Shown here piece after piece: positions 6,402-13,146 of a DNA stretch of 36,307 bases (within the stretch, counting starts at the first letter, position 1; each line of letters opens with the position of its first letter). Where the stretch lies: positions 1-36,307 of the IMG/VR virus record IMGVR_UViG_3300031857_000620. One strand, written 5' to 3'. The notes beneath the pieces are model-generated. The model did not search any database. It worked only from the letters and a program-made list of their open reading frames with translations, and was not told the DNA's origin. The DNA is from a virus. The translations under genes were made by a program, and so were the position numbers.

Positions 6402-6626
6402 TTATCCGAATGTATCATTGTAATACATCTCACCCGTCCGCAAAGGGTTCCATATCACATCATCCTCAACTCCGCTCCGGTAGGCTTCGCTGATCTGGTT
6501 TTTCTCCATTTCCTTTGACTTTTCAAACATCCCGTTCAAGGCGTGCCAATCAATGATCATAAACTGTGAATCGCCATAGGATTCCAGTTCTTTTTTCAGT
6601 CGGTCGAGTGCGGTCTGGTGTGTCAT
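6402..6626 (-). CDS. Small phage protein ending YYNDTFG
   Basis: A 74-aa protein, helical and charged (ALDRLKKELESYGDS, EKSKEMEKNQISEAYRSG), ending MYYNDTFG. Short proteins with an EAYxxG...YYNxTYG ending are common in Bacteroidetes phages, with no known function that I can state. It is the last gene of the minus early region and converges on the lysis cassette. The plus-strand ORF across it is a shadow. Confidence 0.7.
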   Translation of the reverse strand: MTHQTALDRLKKELESYGDSQFMIIDWHALNGMFEKSKEMEKNQISEAYRSGVEDDVIWNPLRTGEMYYNDTFG

Positions 6627-6674
6627 TTGCTTACAATTTTACTTTAATTGCGTAAAGCGATATGTTATAAGCAA
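6627..6674 (-). repeat. Nested inverted repeats between small genes
   Basis: TTGCTTA at 6627-6633 pairs with TAAGCAA at 6668-6674, and within the loop CTTTA pairs with TAAAG. They lie between two minus-strand genes. There is no U tract, so this may be a stability element or chance. Confidence 0.35.
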
Positions 6675-6958
6675 TTGCTAAGAACCTGCTTCCAATTGAC
6701 TTTTTCGCCACAATAAGGGCAGTAAACAAATCTGCTTAAATATCCTTTTCTACCATCTACTATTTGACTTTTAGTTTGTGGTTCTCCATTCAATAAGCCA
6801 TACTTTTTAAAAGTTGGTTGAATGTTTACAATCCTTTCTACTTCATAATCAATAGTAGATTTGTTTACTTTTTCTCCGCTAAGAAATCCTACTAAGCAAT
6901 CGCAACTGCTTATAACATCGGTTTTGCAATAGTGGGGCTTTTGTGCTTTATTGGTCAT
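6665..6958 (-). CDS. Small protein with C-terminal CPYCGEKVNW motif
   Basis: A 97-aa protein. The N-terminal half has scattered cysteines (HYCKTDVISSCDCLVGFL) and the C-terminal half has VYCPYCGEKVNW, half of a zinc-ribbon. Proteins with this terminal CPYCGxxxxW motif recur in Bacteroidetes phages without an assigned function. If it binds zinc, the other ligands may be the CDC cysteines. It sits among small early genes. Confidence 0.7.
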   Translation of the reverse strand: MTNKAQKPHYCKTDVISSCDCLVGFLSGEKVNKSTIDYEVERIVNIQPTFKKYGLLNGEPQTKSQIVDGRKGYLSRFVYCPYCGEKVNWKQVLSNCL

Positions 6959-7034
6959 TTGTACTTCTATTTAAGTTTAGTTGTGGGTTGAACATTTGTG
7001 CCTTGAAACCCCACCATCGCAAAGCCGAGAACCG

Positions 7035-7286
7035 TTATAAATGTTCGTCAAGAAGTTTGAGTATTGCCATCCAGTTCTGTTTTGTCTTAAAGTATACCTC
7101 CATCTGCATCGGTCCGGCCTTCTCACGGTTCAGGTAGATGTCAAGACCATAAAGGTCTGTATCGTCCTTGTAGGCGTAATATCCGGCAAAGTCAATCTGG
7201 TTGAACGAGAACATCACAAAGTCATCCACATAGACCTTTATACGGCCATTGTAGATTTTCAAAGAGTAGGTGTGTTCGTGCTTCAT
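7035..7286 (-). CDS. Hypothetical protein
   Basis: An 83-aa protein, mostly beta-strand-like (HTYSLKIYNGRIKVYVDDFVMFSFNQIDF), followed by a short helix (QNWMAILKLLDEHL). Its start overlaps the stop of the preceding 72-aa gene by 4 bases (ATGA), in a run of coupled small genes. No motif indicates a function. Confidence 0.7.
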   Translation of the reverse strand: MKHEHTYSLKIYNGRIKVYVDDFVMFSFNQIDFAGYYAYKDDTDLYGLDIYLNREKAGPMQMEVYFKTKQNWMAILKLLDEHL

Positions 7287-7501
7287 TTGTCTTTCAAGTA
7301 AAATTGGACCTTTTCTTCAGTCGATAATCCGATCAATTTATTGGCTTTGACCCAATAGTAGAAGTTCTTCAAATCTGCGGCCTCTTGGTTCTTCAGACAA
7401 TAGGCCGCAAAGTTAATCACCATCTCAGGGTAGTAAGGCCATTCCTTGTTCTTGGCTTCCCACTCTTCGAAGAACCGTTCAGCTTGCTCCTTATGTGTCA
7501 T
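7283..7501 (-). CDS. Hypothetical protein, paralogue of the next gene upstream
   Basis: A 72-aa protein whose residues 13-39 align without gaps with the 100-aa neighbour: W, N, WPY, I, F, CL are shared at the same spacing (EEWEAKNKEWPYYP... against KDWIKDNPGWPYDS...). The domain is followed by a Trp/Lys-rich helix. The two genes overlap by four bases (ATGA) and look like a diverged tandem duplication. Function is unknown. Confidence 0.75.
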   Translation of the reverse strand: MTHKEQAERFFEEWEAKNKEWPYYPEMVINFAAYCLKNQEAADLKNFYYWVKANKLIGLSTEEKVQFYLKDK

Positions 7502-7800
7502 ATCAGGTAATCTTTAATCAGATTGGGTTTGCGTTCAACTATGGACTGGAATAATCGTTTCTGGCGGTCTTCGGGCATCCTGAGGAAGTTCACCAAAAGA
7601 ATGATGTTAACCTGATCCCACCAAGCCCCGTTCGAAGCCTCCTCAAGTTCATGGTACTTATCCAACTCTTTATGAAGGCAGAACTCCCCGAAGTGAATCA
7701 TTGTACTGGAGTCATAAGGCCAACCAGGATTGTCTTTTATCCAATCTTTATAATGCTTTTCCACCACTTCAATATTGATTGCGTCCATTTTAGTACTCAT
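7498..7800 (-). CDS. Hypothetical protein with WxxxNxxWPY domain
   Basis: A 100-aa protein. The N-terminal domain, about residues 18-46, shares the pattern W-x3-N-x2-WPY-x5-I-x-F-x3-CL with the downstream 72-aa protein. The extra C-terminal part (WWDQVNIILLVNFLRMPEDRQKRLF) is helical. It starts the group of three overlapping small genes. No promoter matching the consensus was found in the 95 bases upstream. Function is unknown. Confidence 0.75.
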   Translation of the reverse strand: MSTKMDAINIEVVEKHYKDWIKDNPGWPYDSSTMIHFGEFCLHKELDKYHELEEASNGAWWDQVNIILLVNFLRMPEDRQKRLFQSIVERKPNLIKDYLI

Positions 7801-7895
7801 TGTAAGATTTATTCAATATTTAATTGTAAAAAACAATGATTAAGCCAGATATATTAGTTAGCAATGCAATTATGTGGATTTTTTGAGTCAATTAA

Positions 7896-8060
7896 TCATT
7901 TATTTTCGTTCAATTCTTGTTCTTTTTCTCGAACCGCCTTCATCAATAAATCACGAATTAGCTTTGAACGGTTCATTTGCCCAAATACGGCAAGAAATCG
8001 GTCCATCTGCTCATCGCTAAATGTTGCGGTTATCTTCCTGATTCCGTTGTATTCGGACAT
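7896..8060 (-). CDS. Ribbon-helix-helix-like DNA-binding protein
   Basis: A 54-aa protein beginning MSEYNGIRKITATFSDEQMD, with RFLAVFGQMNRSKLIRDLL and a charged helix. A strand (KITATF), a helix, a turn with NRSKLIR and a second helix is the pattern of Arc/MetJ-type ribbon-helix-helix proteins, which act as small transcriptional regulators. The start at 8060 was chosen because it is 4 bases after the preceding stop; 8090 is the alternative and would add ten basic residues inside that gene. The regulatory role is inferred. Confidence 0.65.
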   Translation of the reverse strand: MSEYNGIRKITATFSDEQMDRFLAVFGQMNRSKLIRDLLMKAVREKEQELNENK

Positions 8061-8064
8061 TTTC

Positions 8065-8313
8065 TTAGTCTTTTTTTGGTAGTGCTGCATAGCTTATTTC
8101 TTTGGTTTTTAATCGTTTATGGTCTTTTAGAATCCAGAAAAGTGAATCGTAGAATTCAGCATTGGCTTTGTGTTCCTGGATTTGGCTTTTTGTCTTGAGT
8201 TGTTTGGCTTTGTCATAATGATGGTCACGTTTCCTGATCACCGATTCCATCATCTGTTCAATCAACCGGATGTCCTTTGAATTGCCATTACCTGATTTGT
8301 TCTGGTTTGTCAT
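8065..8313 (-). CDS. Hypothetical helical protein
   Basis: An 82-aa, strongly charged, mainly helical protein (LIEQMMESVIRKRDHHYDKAKQ, QIQEHKANAEFYDSLFWILKD). It may form a coiled coil. It starts within the last 26 bases of the 54-aa gene that follows the helicase. No family is recognised. Confidence 0.65.
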   Translation of the reverse strand: MTNQNKSGNGNSKDIRLIEQMMESVIRKRDHHYDKAKQLKTKSQIQEHKANAEFYDSLFWILKDHKRLKTKEISYAALPKKD

Positions 8314-8452
8314 TTTTTAAAATGTCTTTAACCAGGGTGATAAATATCGAAATGTCCATCTTGGTGACAGATTGATCCTTTACCCGATTCTGCAAGGCAT
8401 TCACGAACGGCAGAATCTGCAGGCAATTGTCTTTAGAAAGTGGTCTGTGCAT
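8288..8452 (-). CDS. Small protein after the helicase gene
   Basis: A 54-aa ORF (MHRPLSKDNCLQILPFVNAL...), likely all-helical. It overlaps the helicase 3' end by 20 bases and the next gene by 26. The tight overlap on both sides supports a real gene. No family is recognised; location beside the helicase suggests replication or an accessory role, but nothing in the sequence shows this. Confidence 0.55.
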   Translation of the reverse strand: MHRPLSKDNCLQILPFVNALQNRVKDQSVTKMDISIFITLVKDILKNDKPEQIR

Positions 8453-9773
8453 GGTAGTCACTAAATTTCATCAAGTTTGAATCCCATTTCAACGCCAGTA
8501 ATTTAGTTTCTCCGGCCCGAAATTTAGCTATTGAAAGTATGCATAAGTTTTCCGTCTCATACTCGTCACCCTCGACCATTGTAGTTCTGGATTCCCTGAA
8601 CTGAGGATAGTAACCCGGTCGCATCAGGAACCAGATCGAATCAGCATCTTGTTCAATCGCTCCCGACTCTCTGAGGTCAGACAGTTGCGGCATCTTATCC
8701 GTCCGGCTTTCAACGGCTCTCGATAACTGGGAAAGGGCAATGATTGGGATTTGTAAGTCTTTGGCTAATATTTTTAGCCCTCTGGAAATCTCGCTAATCT
8801 CGGATTCTCGATTGCCTTTCTTGTTGTCCGATGACATCAGTTGCAGGTAATCCACGCAGAGCAGTTTGATTCCGTATTCCTTCTTCCAGATGTGCGCCCT
8901 CGTCCGCAATCGTCTCAGGGTCATTCCGGCTTCATCGTTGATGTGCAAGGGCCATTTGTCGATTTTGGATGCGGCATCGTATAACCGTTGACGATCATAG
9001 TTGTCATATTTGTCGTTTCGGATTTTATAGGCAAATACATCCGACTCCAAAGAAAGCAACCTTTGAACCAGTTGAGTCTGGCCCATTTCCAGACTGAACA
9101 TCCCCACCGGAATACCTCGCTTGCAATAGGACTGTATAAGGCTCATCAGGAAGGCCGTTTTGCCCTGCCCGGGCCTTGCACCCATTACAATCAAATCCGT
9201 GTCAACAAGGCCGCCCGTAGCGGCGTCAAGCGTATGTAGTCCGGTTGCCATACCTGCAAGTCCAGAGATGTTTTCAATCTCCCATTTTTCCCGAATTTCA
9301 CGCAGGGTTTCGGAAATGCTTTTTTCGTCTTTCACGATTACCTGGTTAATCAGGTTTTCAAGTCCGGCCTGAACTTTGGCTACACGTTCAAAGACATCAT
9401 CCACATCATTGACGGATGATGTGAGCAATTGTTGTGCGAACGAACCGATTCCACGTTTCACGTATGCTTCCAAAAGAAAACGGATGTGAATGCTGAAATG
9501 GGCGGCAGAAGATAGTTTCCCGGCCAATGTGGTTAGGGTTTTGCCACCTCCCATTGATTTATAATTTCCGGCCTTCTTTGTCCATTCGGCAATGGTCAGG
9601 ATGTCGATGGGCTTGTTGTCATCATAGAGGGCTTTCACGGCCTGATAAACGATCTGGTGCTTGTCATCTGTAAAGACATCTGCAGAGTTGACCAGAGAAA
9701 AGAATTCAATCTGTGCGTCCTTGTCGATCAGGACCGCACCGAGGATGACTTGTTCAAGTTCTGCTTGTTTCAT
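8433..9773 (-). CDS. dnaB: Replicative DNA helicase, DnaB-like
   Basis: A 446-aa hexameric replicative helicase that unwinds DNA 5' to 3' at the fork. The N-terminal DnaB domain spans roughly residues 1-100. The RecA-like domain carries Walker A GARPGQGKT (198-206) and Walker B LLCVDYLQL (304-312), followed by SQLSRAVESR and the LRESGAIEQDAD motif typical of DnaB. The length is normal. The gene starts in a 4-base overlap with the upstream DnaD-like gene, a usual pairing of helicase with loader or initiator. Confidence 0.95.
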   Translation of the reverse strand: MKQAELEQVILGAVLIDKDAQIEFFSLVNSADVFTDDKHQIVYQAVKALYDDNKPIDILTIAEWTKKAGNYKSMGGGKTLTTLAGKLSSAAHFSIHIRFLLEAYVKRGIGSFAQQLLTSSVNDVDDVFERVAKVQAGLENLINQVIVKDEKSISETLREIREKWEIENISGLAGMATGLHTLDAATGGLVDTDLIVMGARPGQGKTAFLMSLIQSYCKRGIPVGMFSLEMGQTQLVQRLLSLESDVFAYKIRNDKYDNYDRQRLYDAASKIDKWPLHINDEAGMTLRRLRTRAHIWKKEYGIKLLCVDYLQLMSSDNKKGNRESEISEISRGLKILAKDLQIPIIALSQLSRAVESRTDKMPQLSDLRESGAIEQDADSIWFLMRPGYYPQFRESRTTMVEGDEYETENLCILSIAKFRAGETKLLALKWDSNLMKFSDYHAQTTF

Positions 9774-10450
9774 TTGTTTATTGTTTTGGAAGAAAAGGCC
9801 AGAGGGCCGATTGGGGCTTGTTGGTTAGGGTCATATTTTATTTTCATGTGTGTAATGGCATTTTTCATTTTTGATTTCCAATTAGTTATCTCTGTGCCAA
9901 AACCATCTTTCCAACCATCAAATACCCATTGTTCATATTTTGCTTTCATATTGAATTCAAGACCTGGAAATTGTTTTGAAAGTTCAGATTTATAGTAAGC
10001 TAAAAATTCTTCTTCGGTCGGAATTATCGGCTTTTTACTTTTTGGTTTTTTAGGTTCTTTTTTATCTTCTTTTTTATCTTCAATTACATTTTCATTTTCA
10101 TTTACCATATGTTCCACATATGTATCAGATATGTTATTCATATCTTCTTTAGGTTTTCCCTTTCTATTTTCACTTCTACTACTACTGTAAGCCTTTCTTT
10201 TACAGATACTTTCAGCAACCCAAGCAATTTGAAAACCACCCTCAACCTTAGTCAAAACCATTTCAAGTTCTGACTTTTCATCTTCACTCAATCGTTTTGT
10301 AAAGAAATTTAGTTGTTGTTGTGAAATACATATGTTTCTCATATGTTCACACATGATACGATCGTAAGCAACCTGAACCGATTCGGAAAGGCATTGAGTA
10401 TCTCTGAGATAATCACCAGGATAAAACAAGAATGCAGGGTCTTTAGCCAT
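9770..10450 (-). CDS. DnaD/DUF1376-like replication protein, probable helicase loader or initiator
   Basis: A 226-aa protein. The N-terminus (DPAFLFYPGDYLRDTQCLSES, then YDRIMCEHMRN) resembles the DUF1376-type winged-helix start of phage replication proteins. A Lys/Glu-rich linker runs from about residue 95 to 145. A C-terminal domain includes FLAYYKSELSKQFP and YEQWVFDGWKDGFG. Overlap with dnaB by 4 bases implies a joint function, such as helicase loading; this is inferred. The gene is more AT-rich than dnaB, which could indicate different ancestry. Confidence 0.75.
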   Translation of the reverse strand: MAKDPAFLFYPGDYLRDTQCLSESVQVAYDRIMCEHMRNICISQQQLNFFTKRLSEDEKSELEMVLTKVEGGFQIAWVAESICKRKAYSSSRSENRKGKPKEDMNNISDTYVEHMVNENENVIEDKKEDKKEPKKPKSKKPIIPTEEEFLAYYKSELSKQFPGLEFNMKAKYEQWVFDGWKDGFGTEITNWKSKMKNAITHMKIKYDPNQQAPIGPLAFSSKTINK

Positions 10451-10682
10451 TTTCTAAAGTGTTTTGATTGTCAAAATAATCCTTTAGAAATAAGTAAAGT
10501 TCTCTTGTGTTTTTATCATCAAGTTCAAGTTCAACTTCCTTACCATTACTTTTTGCAGACCACCATTTAAGACTAATACAAAAAAATGGGGCTAAATCAT
10601 CTTTTTCAACCTCAAATCTTTCACATCTCTCTCTGAGTTCATTTTTGTAAAAGAATCTCCATGTTTTTTTAAAACTTATCAT
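10443..10682 (-). CDS. Hypothetical protein, first gene of the replication operon
   Basis: A 79-aa protein, rich in Phe, Trp, Glu and Lys (TWRFFYKNELRERCERF, LELDDKNTRELYLFLKDYF). It overlaps the DnaD-like gene by 8 bases and follows the structured RNA at 10691-10800. It may fold as a small alpha/beta domain. No family is recognised. Like its downstream neighbour it is AT-rich. Confidence 0.65.
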   Translation of the reverse strand: MISFKKTWRFFYKNELRERCERFEVEKDDLAPFFCISLKWWSAKSNGKEVELELDDKNTRELYLFLKDYFDNQNTLENG

Positions 10683-10690
10683 AAAATGTT

Positions 10691-10800
10691 ATAAAACAGA
10701 AAAGCCTTTATGTGCCGTTCCGGGTCGCAGTCCGTACTAGGCTCATAAAGGCAAAAAAAGATGAAAGATTTTCTGATGCTGCGACCCATCAGCCTTTCGG
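10691..10800 (-). ncRNA. Structured leader or small RNA with loop-loop complementarity and terminator
   Basis: An ORF-free stretch between a consensus promoter and a terminator-like hairpin, read on the minus strand. Hairpin a is GCC-GAAA-GGC (10801-10792). Hairpin b has stem CTGATG/CATCAG (10792-10787/10778-10773) and loop GGTCGCAG (10786-10779). Hairpin c pairs 10752-10740 with 10716-10704 (9 bp, one mismatch, 3 bp) and is followed by TTTTCTGTTTT. The loop of c contains CTGCGACCC (10730-10722), complementary to the whole loop of b. So an 8-9 bp kissing interaction is possible. It lies just before the replication operon, so it could be an attenuator or a separate RNA of about 110 nt. Confidence 0.65.
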
Positions 10801-10805
10801 CATTG

Positions 10806-10834
10806 CAAATATACTAAATTTTCATTTCTCCAAA
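10806..10834 (-). promoter_or_regulatory. Bacteroidetes-type promoter for the structured RNA and replication operon
   Basis: On the minus strand TTTG at 10834-10831 and TATATTTG at 10813-10806 are separated by 17 bp. The -33 element lies in the 3' end of the 93-aa gene. Transcription would start near 10800, at the first hairpin. Confidence 0.65.
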
Positions 10835-11103
10835 AAGACTTCCAGATATTCTATTGGATAATAGTGGGCATCTTCTCCAATTTGTACCAGAAACCACACA
10901 TCATAATTCGGATCAATTACCACGTTCACAATCCTGCCTTCTTTGTCTTCGAAGTTACCTTTGGTAATCCTGCAAGGCTTATTCATATACGGCTTCGCAA
11001 TGGCCGTTTTGATCAACGCCTTGGCCTCTGCATATTCCTGTTCAGCCTTTTGAATGGCTTTCAGTAAGGGTTGCAACGTGGATTTGATTTCTTCTTGTGT
11101 CAT
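10822..11103 (-). CDS. Hypothetical protein, coiled coil plus small beta domain
   Basis: A 93-aa protein beginning MTQEEIKSTLQPLLKAIQKA. The N-terminal third is a charged helix; the rest is strand-rich (PCRITKGNFEDKEGRIVNVVIDPNYDVWFLVQIG) and resembles a small SH3-like barrel. The start at 11103 was chosen because it lies two bases after the preceding stop; the longer frame to 11166 would run through that gene. It ends just before the promoter for the structured RNA. Function is unknown. Confidence 0.7.
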   Translation of the reverse strand: MTQEEIKSTLQPLLKAIQKAEQEYAEAKALIKTAIAKPYMNKPCRITKGNFEDKEGRIVNVVIDPNYDVWFLVQIGEDAHYYPIEYLEVFLEK

Positions 11104-11105
11104 GA

Positions 11106-11606
11106 TTATGAGCGTAAAAATATGAAACCGAAAAGAGTCGTGAAGAACATAATCCAACCCACCCATGTAAGTACCTTGGTGTACTTCTGATCGTTGTGGA
11201 GTTCTTCGTGATCCTTCTTTAAAGTTTCAAATTCGTTCTGGTAAAATTCCAAATCGCCTTTCATCAACATGATTTCAACTTTCTGGTTCTTAACTTCCAT
11301 TTTTGACACCAGTTCACCACTCTCGGCAAGTCGGCATCGCTCCAGAAGTTCCTCGTTGGATTGCTTCATAATCTTATGAGCTTCATTGGCCCATTTGTAC
11401 TTGGTTTCAATGGTTTCCAGTTTTTTGGTGATTTCCTGATTCTCAGCGATCATTTGATCTTGAACGAAGAAGAACTTTTCCTCCCAAGAATTACTCTTGT
11501 CTCTCCAGTATTCAACCTGCTTCCGTCTGGATTCAGACTTCTTTTCCAACTTATCAATTCTGGTTAATAGGCTTTCTTTCGCCTTGCCTGTTCCAATGGT
11601 ATCCAT
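11106..11606 (-). CDS. Coiled-coil protein with C-terminal membrane anchor
   Basis: A 166-aa protein beginning MDTIGTGKAKESLLTRIDKL. Residues of about 15-135 are almost all charged heptad-like helix, predicted coiled coil, and the C-terminus is a membrane segment (VLTWVGWIMFFTTLFGFIFL) followed by RS. This is a tail-anchored coiled-coil protein with the bulk in the cytoplasm. The start at 11606 was chosen because a promoter lies upstream of it; the 21 extra residues of the longer frame would be encoded in the promoter. No function can be assigned. Confidence 0.7.
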   Translation of the reverse strand: MDTIGTGKAKESLLTRIDKLEKKSESRRKQVEYWRDKSNSWEEKFFFVQDQMIAENQEITKKLETIETKYKWANEAHKIMKQSNEELLERCRLAESGELVSKMEVKNQKVEIMLMKGDLEFYQNEFETLKKDHEELHNDQKYTKVLTWVGWIMFFTTLFGFIFLRS

Positions 11607-11630
11607 GATTTTTGTTTTTGTTATTTTTTG

Positions 11631-11662
11631 CAAATCAATAATGTATTTTTTTCTGTTGCAAA
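11631..11662 (-). promoter_or_regulatory. Bacteroidetes-type promoter for the coiled-coil gene
   Basis: On the minus strand TTTG at 11662-11659 and TTGATTTG at 11638-11631 are separated by 20 bp; the -7 element has one mismatch to TAnnTTTG. It lies just upstream of the ATG at 11606. Confidence 0.5.
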
Positions 11663-11665
11663 TAA

Positions 11666-12058
11666 TCAAGATAAATATTTATCAATTTCATAAATCACCT
11701 GGTCTAGGGAGTAGCTGACGAGGACGTGCCAATTGTGGGCTATGAAGTGCCTACGCATTTCATTCTGGTGATCGGTGCATTTATTTTTGCCCACCTTCAA
11801 TTCAATGGCAAATCCGTAACAGAACTTCCTCGGTTCCAGAATCAGGATGTCCGGTATTCCGGCCTTGACTCCCATCGCTTTGAGTTTTGCGGCTTCAGCT
11901 ACGTTCCTATGACCTCCGTTCGGACAATGAAACCATAGCACACCTTTAGCATCCAAGTATCGAGCAACGGCCTTCTGGAAGTTGTCTTCTGATCCAACAT
12001 ACGGGGCAAAAGGCCCAATCTTTTTTATCGGCAAAAACTCCATACTAAAACCCGGCAT
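11666..12058 (-). CDS. VRR-NUC domain nuclease
   Basis: A 130-aa stand-alone VRR-NUC protein, a PD-(D/E)xK nuclease fold common in phages and thought to act on branched DNA. It shows a leading acidic EDNFQKAVARYL helix (about 24-35), the HCPNGGHRNVAEAAKLKAMGVK segment (44-65), GIPDILIL (67-74) and AIELKVGKNKC (84-94). The PD...ELK residues are the expected catalytic set. The start at 12058 is followed by a second Met at residue 6, so the true start is uncertain by 15 bases. It diverges from the plus-strand gene at 12117. Confidence 0.88.
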   Translation of the reverse strand: MPGFSMEFLPIKKIGPFAPYVGSEDNFQKAVARYLDAKGVLWFHCPNGGHRNVAEAAKLKAMGVKAGIPDILILEPRKFCYGFAIELKVGKNKCTDHQNEMRRHFIAHNWHVLVSYSLDQVIYEIDKYLS

Positions 12059-12068
12059 TTATATTTTC

Positions 12069-12098
12069 TTGCAAATTGCTCTTTTTTACTTTTCTTTG
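12069..12098 (+). promoter_or_regulatory. Promoter for the helix-turn-helix-like gene
   Basis: TTG at 12069-12071 and TTTCTTTG at 12091-12098 are 19 bp apart. The -7 element has one mismatch (T for A at position 2). It precedes ATG 12117. Confidence 0.5.
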
Positions 12099-12116
12099 CA
12101 AATCTGAAAAATAGAT

Positions 12117-12344
12117 ATGGCAAAGACACAGATACAAACAACGCTAACAGTAACGGAATTTTTCCGAATTTATGGCGTTCCAAAATATACGATTTCAAAG
12201 AATGCGGAACTATTTGATTGGGCCGACAAGATCGAAGGATGCAAACCTAAACTCATCGACAACGATAAAAACAAACGTATTGCGGCTGAACTGGTCGGCA
12301 ATATGGGCAAACGTGGCCCACGTTTAAAACCTTCATATGGGTAA
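12117..12344 (+). CDS. Small protein with helix-turn-helix-like N-terminus
   Basis: A 75-aa basic protein (MAKTQIQTTLTVTEFFRIYGV). The stretch TVTEFFRIYGVPKYTISKNAELFDW resembles the helix-turn-helix of excisionase/AlpA-type proteins (helix, GV turn, xTI second helix), with a basic C-terminal tail (GKRGPRLKPS). A role as a regulator or DNA-binding accessory is inferred. It has its own promoter and terminator, so it is a one-gene unit, as expected for a regulator. Confidence 0.6.
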   Translation: MAKTQIQTTLTVTEFFRIYGVPKYTISKNAELFDWADKIEGCKPKLIDNDKNKRIAAELVGNMGKRGPRLKPSYG

Positions 12345-12368
12345 CTCTAATCTTGGGTTGAAGTAAAG

Positions 12369-12397
12369 TAGGTCGGATATTCTGACCTATTTTTTTG
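12369..12397 (+). terminator. Intrinsic terminator
   Basis: TAGGTC (12369-12374) pairs with GACCTA (12384-12389), followed by seven T. It terminates the 75-aa gene unit. Confidence 0.8.
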
Positions 12398-12416
12398 TCT
12401 TATTTTCTTTTTTTTG

Positions 12417-12446
12417 TTGCAAATAGAAAGAATTGTTTTATCTTTG
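12417..12446 (+). promoter_or_regulatory. Bacteroidetes-type promoter for the SSB-like operon
   Basis: TTG at 12417-12419 and TATCTTTG at 12439-12446 are separated by 19 bp. A 25-base A-rich leader with AAACAAACAAAAAA precedes ATG 12472. Confidence 0.8.
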
Positions 12447-12471
12447 TCGAAAGTTTTAAACAAACAAAAAA

Positions 12472-13134
12472 ATGGCAATTACCGCAACCAATTCAGGCGG
12501 CTCATCTTATGAGCCAATCCCTGCCGGAACATATCTGGCAAGGTGTTATTCAATGGTTCAAATAGGAACCGTAAAAGAAGAGTTCCAAGGTTTGGAAAAA
12601 ATGGTCAATAAGGTTCGCATAACTTGGGAACTTCCGACCGAACTCAAGGTGTTCAATCCTGAAAAGGGAGAACAACCGCAAGCGATCAGTAAGGAGTTCA
12701 CATTGTCCATGCATGAGAAGTCAAGCCTACGGGCCTTTCTGACCTCTTGGAGAGGCAAGGGCTTCACGGAAGACGAGGCGAAAGCCTTCGATGTCACCAA
12801 GTTGCTCGGAGTGCCTTGTATGCTCTCAATCGTTCATGAACCAGGCAAGAAAGACCCGTCACGGATTTACGATAAGATTGCTTCAGTTAGCACGGTAATG
12901 AAGGGCGTTATTATGCCGCCACAGATCAACCCATCGTTCGAATTCACTCTGGAAAACTTCGACCAAAACAAATTTGATTCGTTGCCGGACTTTTTGAAAG
13001 ACAAGATTCGCCAGTCGAAGGAGTACAAGACCATGATCAGCCCAGAAATTCGTCACATGGAGGAAATCAAGAACAAGATTGAGAATTTCGGCCCTGCAAG
13101 TCAGGAAGAAGATTTTGACCCCATGCCTTTTTAG
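12472..13134 (+). CDS. Phage single-strand DNA-binding-like protein
   Basis: A 220-aa protein of a type widespread in Bacteroidetes phages: EPIPAGTYLARCYSMVQIG near the start, TWELPTELKVF, then SKEFTLSMHEKSSLRAFL, SWRGKGFTEDEAKAFDVTKLLG and a C-terminal helix. It ends in an acidic, aromatic tip (EEDFDPMPF) like that by which bacterial SSB recruits partners. The beta-rich core, the acidic tip and the pairing with a small recombination-type gene suggest ssDNA binding in replication or recombination. This is inferred; no OB-fold motif is certain. Confidence 0.75.
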   Translation: MAITATNSGGSSYEPIPAGTYLARCYSMVQIGTVKEEFQGLEKMVNKVRITWELPTELKVFNPEKGEQPQAISKEFTLSMHEKSSLRAFLTSWRGKGFTEDEAKAFDVTKLLGVPCMLSIVHEPGKKDPSRIYDKIASVSTVMKGVIMPPQINPSFEFTLENFDQNKFDSLPDFLKDKIRQSKEYKTMISPEIRHMEEIKNKIENFGPASQEEDFDPMPF

Positions 13135-13146
13135 AATCAAATAACC

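Noticed and set aside
6309-6518. 70-aa plus ORF after the lysis cassette
   Set aside because: It runs through a terminator and the antisense strand of the 74-aa gene ending YYNDTFG.
11715-11730. GACGAGGACG, resembling the HNH stem arm
   Set aside because: It is in the coding sequence of the VRR-NUC gene and has no complementary partner close by.
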